From NCBI GenBank assembly GCA_965279295.1, contig CBDIHQ010000009.1: a stretch of DNA of 64,000 bases; one strand, written 5' to 3'. Position numbers and translations under genes: made by a program. The notes below the pieces were generated by a model. The model had not been told where the DNA came from. It did no database searches and worked only from the letters and a program-made list of their open reading frames with translations. This DNA comes from Aquabacter sp965279295. Lineage in GTDB: Bacteria; Pseudomonadota; Alphaproteobacteria; Rhizobiales; Xanthobacteraceae. This document shows positions 61,785 through 64,000 of the stretch, piece by piece. Each line of letters opens with the position of its first letter. Positions within the stretch are counted from its first letter, which is position 1.

Positions 61785-62855
61785 TCAGCGTGCGTGCCTG
61801 TGCCGATGATGCAGGTCCGGATAATGCGGATGCCGATGCCTCATCGGCGCATGCCGGTGCGCATGGGTGTGGGGCTCGTCCGTCGGGTCGTGGGGTGCAT
61901 GTTCGTGTTGATGATGAGCATCGTGCACATGGCGGTGGGCGTGCTCCAGCGTTTCGTGCAGATGTTCATGGTCGTGCCGCTCCGCCAGATGAAGGTACAG
62001 GCCGATCCCCATGAGGATCGCGGCAGCGATAAGCTGGGCGGTCACAGGTTCGTTGAAGAGGCCGATTGCGAGAACCGCACCGATGAAGGGCGCCGTTGAG
62101 AAATAGGCGCCAGTCCGCGCGGAGCCGAGGTGCCGGAGCGCGAGCACAAACAGCACCAGGCTGATGCCATAGCCGAGGAAGCCGACCACCGCCGCCGCGA
62201 CGATGTCCGGCAACTCCGGGATCTCGGAACCGAGAGATAGCCCGAGGGCCAGGTTCACGCTCCCAGCCGCCAGGCCCTTGATCATGGCGATTTGTACGGG
62301 ATCGGCGGAGGAGAGCTTGCGTGTGAGGTTGTTGTCGATGCCCCAGGCAATGCATGCGCCGATAATGGCGCTCGTTCCCAGGCTGATTCCGTCGGGGCCG
62401 CCCTGCCAGGAAAGAATGACCGCGCCCGCGAGAATTGCGAGCGCCCCCAGAAGCAGGCGGCGATCGACGCTCTCTTTGAACACCACCCACGCGATCCCCA
62501 TGGTGGCGAGGCTTTCCACGTTAAGCAGGAGCGCCGCCGTGGAAGCTTGCGTATGGGACAGGCCAACCATCAGCAGGAGCGGGCCGATCACGCCGCCGGT
62601 GGCCACCACAAGCGCGAGCCACGGCAGGTCGCTGAGTTGAAGGGGCGCCTCGGCTGGCGTGCTCCTCTGCGTGCGCTGAATGAGGTGCAGGACTGCGAGG
62701 CCGACGCCCGAGCCCAGGTAAAGAAGGCCGGCGAGCAGCCAGGGGCTGAGGCCTCCTCCGAGCATGAGCTTCGAAAATGGCGTGCTCGCGCCGAATAACG
62801 CGGCTGAGGCAATAGCCATCATCGGTCCCGAATAAGGCATCACGCGCAACATCAC
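61785..62855 (-). CDS. EamA/DMT transporter with histidine-rich C-terminal tail
   Basis: 356 residues. Ten helices in two EamA repeats occupy about residues 1-285 (SAALFGASTPFSKLMLGGGLSPWLLAGLLYL, LLLNVESLATMGIAWVVFKESVD, GAYFSTAPFIGAVLAIGLFNEPVTAQLIAAAILMGIGLYLHL). The last 70 residues contain over twenty histidines in HxH-type spacing (HDHEHLHETLEHAHRHVHDA). Such tails bind Ni, Co or Zn in other transporters, so metal export or sensing is possible. It is antisense within the GTA cluster. Confidence 0.82.
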   Translation of the reverse strand: MMLRVMPYSGPMMAIASAALFGASTPFSKLMLGGGLSPWLLAGLLYLGSGVGLAVLHLIQRTQRSTPAEAPLQLSDLPWLALVVATGGVIGPLLLMVGLSHTQASTAALLLNVESLATMGIAWVVFKESVDRRLLLGALAILAGAVILSWQGGPDGISLGTSAIIGACIAWGIDNNLTRKLSSADPVQIAMIKGLAAGSVNLALGLSLGSEIPELPDIVAAAVVGFLGYGISLVLFVLALRHLGSARTGAYFSTAPFIGAVLAIGLFNEPVTAQLIAAAILMGIGLYLHLAERHDHEHLHETLEHAHRHVHDAHHQHEHAPHDPTDEPHTHAHRHAPMRHRHPHYPDLHHRHRHAR

Positions 62856-63007
62856 CCCCGCCTCAACCGCCTGGATATTAGCACGTCAGATGCGAGCGGC
62901 CTCGGCCAGAAGGGGGTGCCGCGCGTCGATCTTTGGTCGCTGTTTTCCTAATCCACCGCGCGCGCTACGCCGCGCGCCGCTCTGACCATCCCAAGGAGAC
63001 CCCAGGC

Positions 63008-63208
63008 ATGCGTGCCCCGTTCCAGAAGGCGCCCGCGCCGCGTATCCGCGCGCTCGGGCCGGCATTGATGCGCGCTCGCGCGGCGCCCCCCGCGCCGCAG
63101 GCCGGCGGTGTGTTTCGCGATTTCGTGGCGACCCTGGAGCGCCTGGAGCGCGCCAAGGACCGCTCGCTCCGGCGCAAGCCGCGCACGCCGGAGACCAAGG
63201 CGAGATGA
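63008..63208 (+). CDS. small basic protein preceding GTA protease
   Basis: 66 residues from MRAPFQKA, preceded by AAGGAG. Basic and helical at the C-terminus (FVATLERLERAKDRSLRRKPR). Its stop overlaps the protease ATG (ATGA). A small gene here is usual in GTA clusters, but its role is unknown. Confidence 0.6.
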   Translation: MRAPFQKAPAPRIRALGPALMRARAAPPAPQAGGVFRDFVATLERLERAKDRSLRRKPRTPETKAR

Positions 63209-63852
63209 GCAGTCTCCCTTCCCTCCAAAGCAGCGGCGATGGGCGGATCGAGGGCTATGCCTGCGTGTTCGACAAGGTGGACCTCGGCCGTGACCTGATC
63301 GAGCGCGGCGCGTTCGCGCGCAGCCTCGCGGCGCGCGGCGCGGCGGGCGTGCGGCTGCTGTACCAGCACGACCCCGCCGAGCCGATCGGCGTATGGACCG
63401 ACCTGATCGAGGACGGGCGCGGCCTCTATGTGCGCGGCCGCCTCTCGCTCGAGGTCCAGCGGGCCCGCGAGGTGATGAGCCTGGTGCGGGAAGGCGCGCT
63501 CGACGGCCTGTCCATCGGCTTCAAGGCGGTGAGCGCCCGCACCGATCCGCGCACCCGCGTTCGGCGGCTGGCGCGCATCGACCTTTGGGAGGTCTCGGTC
63601 GTGACCTTCCCCATGCAGCCCGACGCACGCATCGCGCCGGCTTTTCTTCCGCTTGTTCCCCGCGCGCCCTCCGCACGGGGGGCATCTCTCAGCCCAAGGA
63701 TGACCCATGACCCATATGCCTATCGCCTTCGAGACCAAGAGCGTCCCGCAAGCCCGCGTCCCGGATGTCTCCAAGGACACGTCCGCACTGGAAACCAAGG
63801 TGCTCACCCCCGGCGATGCCGGGTCCCCGTGACGACGTTCACGACGACCTGA
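63205..63852 (+). CDS. HK97-family prohead protease (GTA gp4-like)
   Basis: 215 residues in the frame read here. IEGYACVFDKVDLGRDLIERGAF, LLYQHDPAEPIGVWTDLIEDGRGLYVRGRL, the catalytic-His region QHDP, and REGALDGLSIGFKA with DLWEVSVVTFP are typical. It cleaves scaffold/capsid during head assembly. After about residue 152 the frame runs 145 bases into the capsid gene. In the alternative frame, a run of six G at 63677-63682 and a stop at 63708-63710 would give the expected ATGA junction, so the true end may be near 63710. Confidence 0.85.
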   Translation: MSSLPSLQSSGDGRIEGYACVFDKVDLGRDLIERGAFARSLAARGAAGVRLLYQHDPAEPIGVWTDLIEDGRGLYVRGRLSLEVQRAREVMSLVREGALDGLSIGFKAVSARTDPRTRVRRLARIDLWEVSVVTFPMQPDARIAPAFLPLVPRAPSARGASLSPRMTHDPYAYRLRDQERPASPRPGCLQGHVRTGNQGAHPRRCRVPVTTFTTT

Positions 63853-64000
63853 TGGTCGTCTTCGAGAGCTATCGCCGCACCAACGACCAGCGGGTCGGCG
63901 AGATCGAGCGGCGCGGCATCGCCGATCCGCTCGCCGAGGACAGACTGGCCCGCGTCGATGCCGCCCTGGAGGCGCAGCGCCTGCGCCTCGACGCGCACAT
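63707..64000 (+). pseudogene. GTA/HK97 major capsid protein, partial, with apparent frameshift
   Basis: Starts MTHMPIAFETKS after AAGGA. The frame ends after 41 codons at TGA 63830-63832. From 63831 the next frame encodes DDVHDDLMVVFESYRRTNDQRVGEIERR, the usual delta-domain start of GTA capsid proteins (gp5). One surplus C in the run 63825-63828 explains the shift. The gene continues beyond the window end. It may be a base-calling error rather than a true pseudogene. Confidence 0.75.

Overview
The window looks like a GC-rich alphaproteobacterial chromosome, most likely Hyphomicrobiales and possibly Xanthobacteraceae. The reasons are the dense ABC, TRAP and Bug-type uptake systems, each paired with its own LysR, IclR or GntR regulator, a gene-transfer-agent (GTA)-like head cluster, and short GC-rich intergenic palindromes of a rhizobial kind. 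The family-level placement is inference. One tRNA gene, tRNA-Phe(GAA), is present. I saw no rRNA genes, CRISPR array, insertion sequence or origin.

Layout. 0.1-3.4 kb: a TPR-glycosyltransferase/TPR-sulfotransferase pair. 3.6-9.1 kb: a Tat-exported dienelactone hydrolase, a PQQ-type sugar dehydrogenase, and an LVIVD-repeat protein with an orphan Bug-family binding protein and a divergent LysR. 9.2-20.3 kb: catabolic cluster A, comprising a dipeptide-type ABC importer, a sarcosine/N-methylamino-acid oxidase, an M19 dipeptidase homologue that has lost its HxD metal motif, a NodB-type deacetylase, an MmgE/PrpD protein and a LysR. 20.3-30.3 kb: housekeeping and mixed genes (AI-2E transporter, two DMT transporters, tRNA-Phe, class II DAHP synthase, guanine deaminase, transaldolase-family protein, a short LysR, an ATC-hydrolase-like protein). 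30.5-40.7 kb: cluster C, with TRAP permeases lacking a binding protein, IclR, a cyclase-family metal hydrolase, a 3-hydroxyacyl-CoA dehydrogenase and a complete branched-chain amino-acid type ABC importer. 40.9-49.8 kb: cluster B, with GntR and flavin reductase divergent from a polar-amino-acid ABC importer, a NodB/PuuE-like deacetylase, an FAD monooxygenase, a D-2-hydroxyacid dehydrogenase and an M20 amidohydrolase.

50-57 kb is accessory. It holds a membrane-anchored protein with a histone-H1-like tail, an Hsp70-like gene with a one-base frameshift, a CxxxCxxCC protein, three tandem paralogues of a small exported protein that I do not recognise, DUF1801 and PhnA-like genes, and a strikingly AT-rich two-gene GNAT/ASCH module. 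57.4-64 kb is the start of a GTA/HK97-type head cluster (TerS-like, TerL, portal, protease, capsid). It is interrupted by unrelated genes: a stress protein, a histidine-tailed DMT transporter and a small membrane protein. The capsid gene runs off the window end and carries an apparent one-base frameshift.

The catabolic clusters follow one plan: capture a nitrogen-containing solute, hydrolyse or oxidise it, and control the set with a local regulator that has palindromic sites nearby. Their substrates cannot be read from sequence alone.
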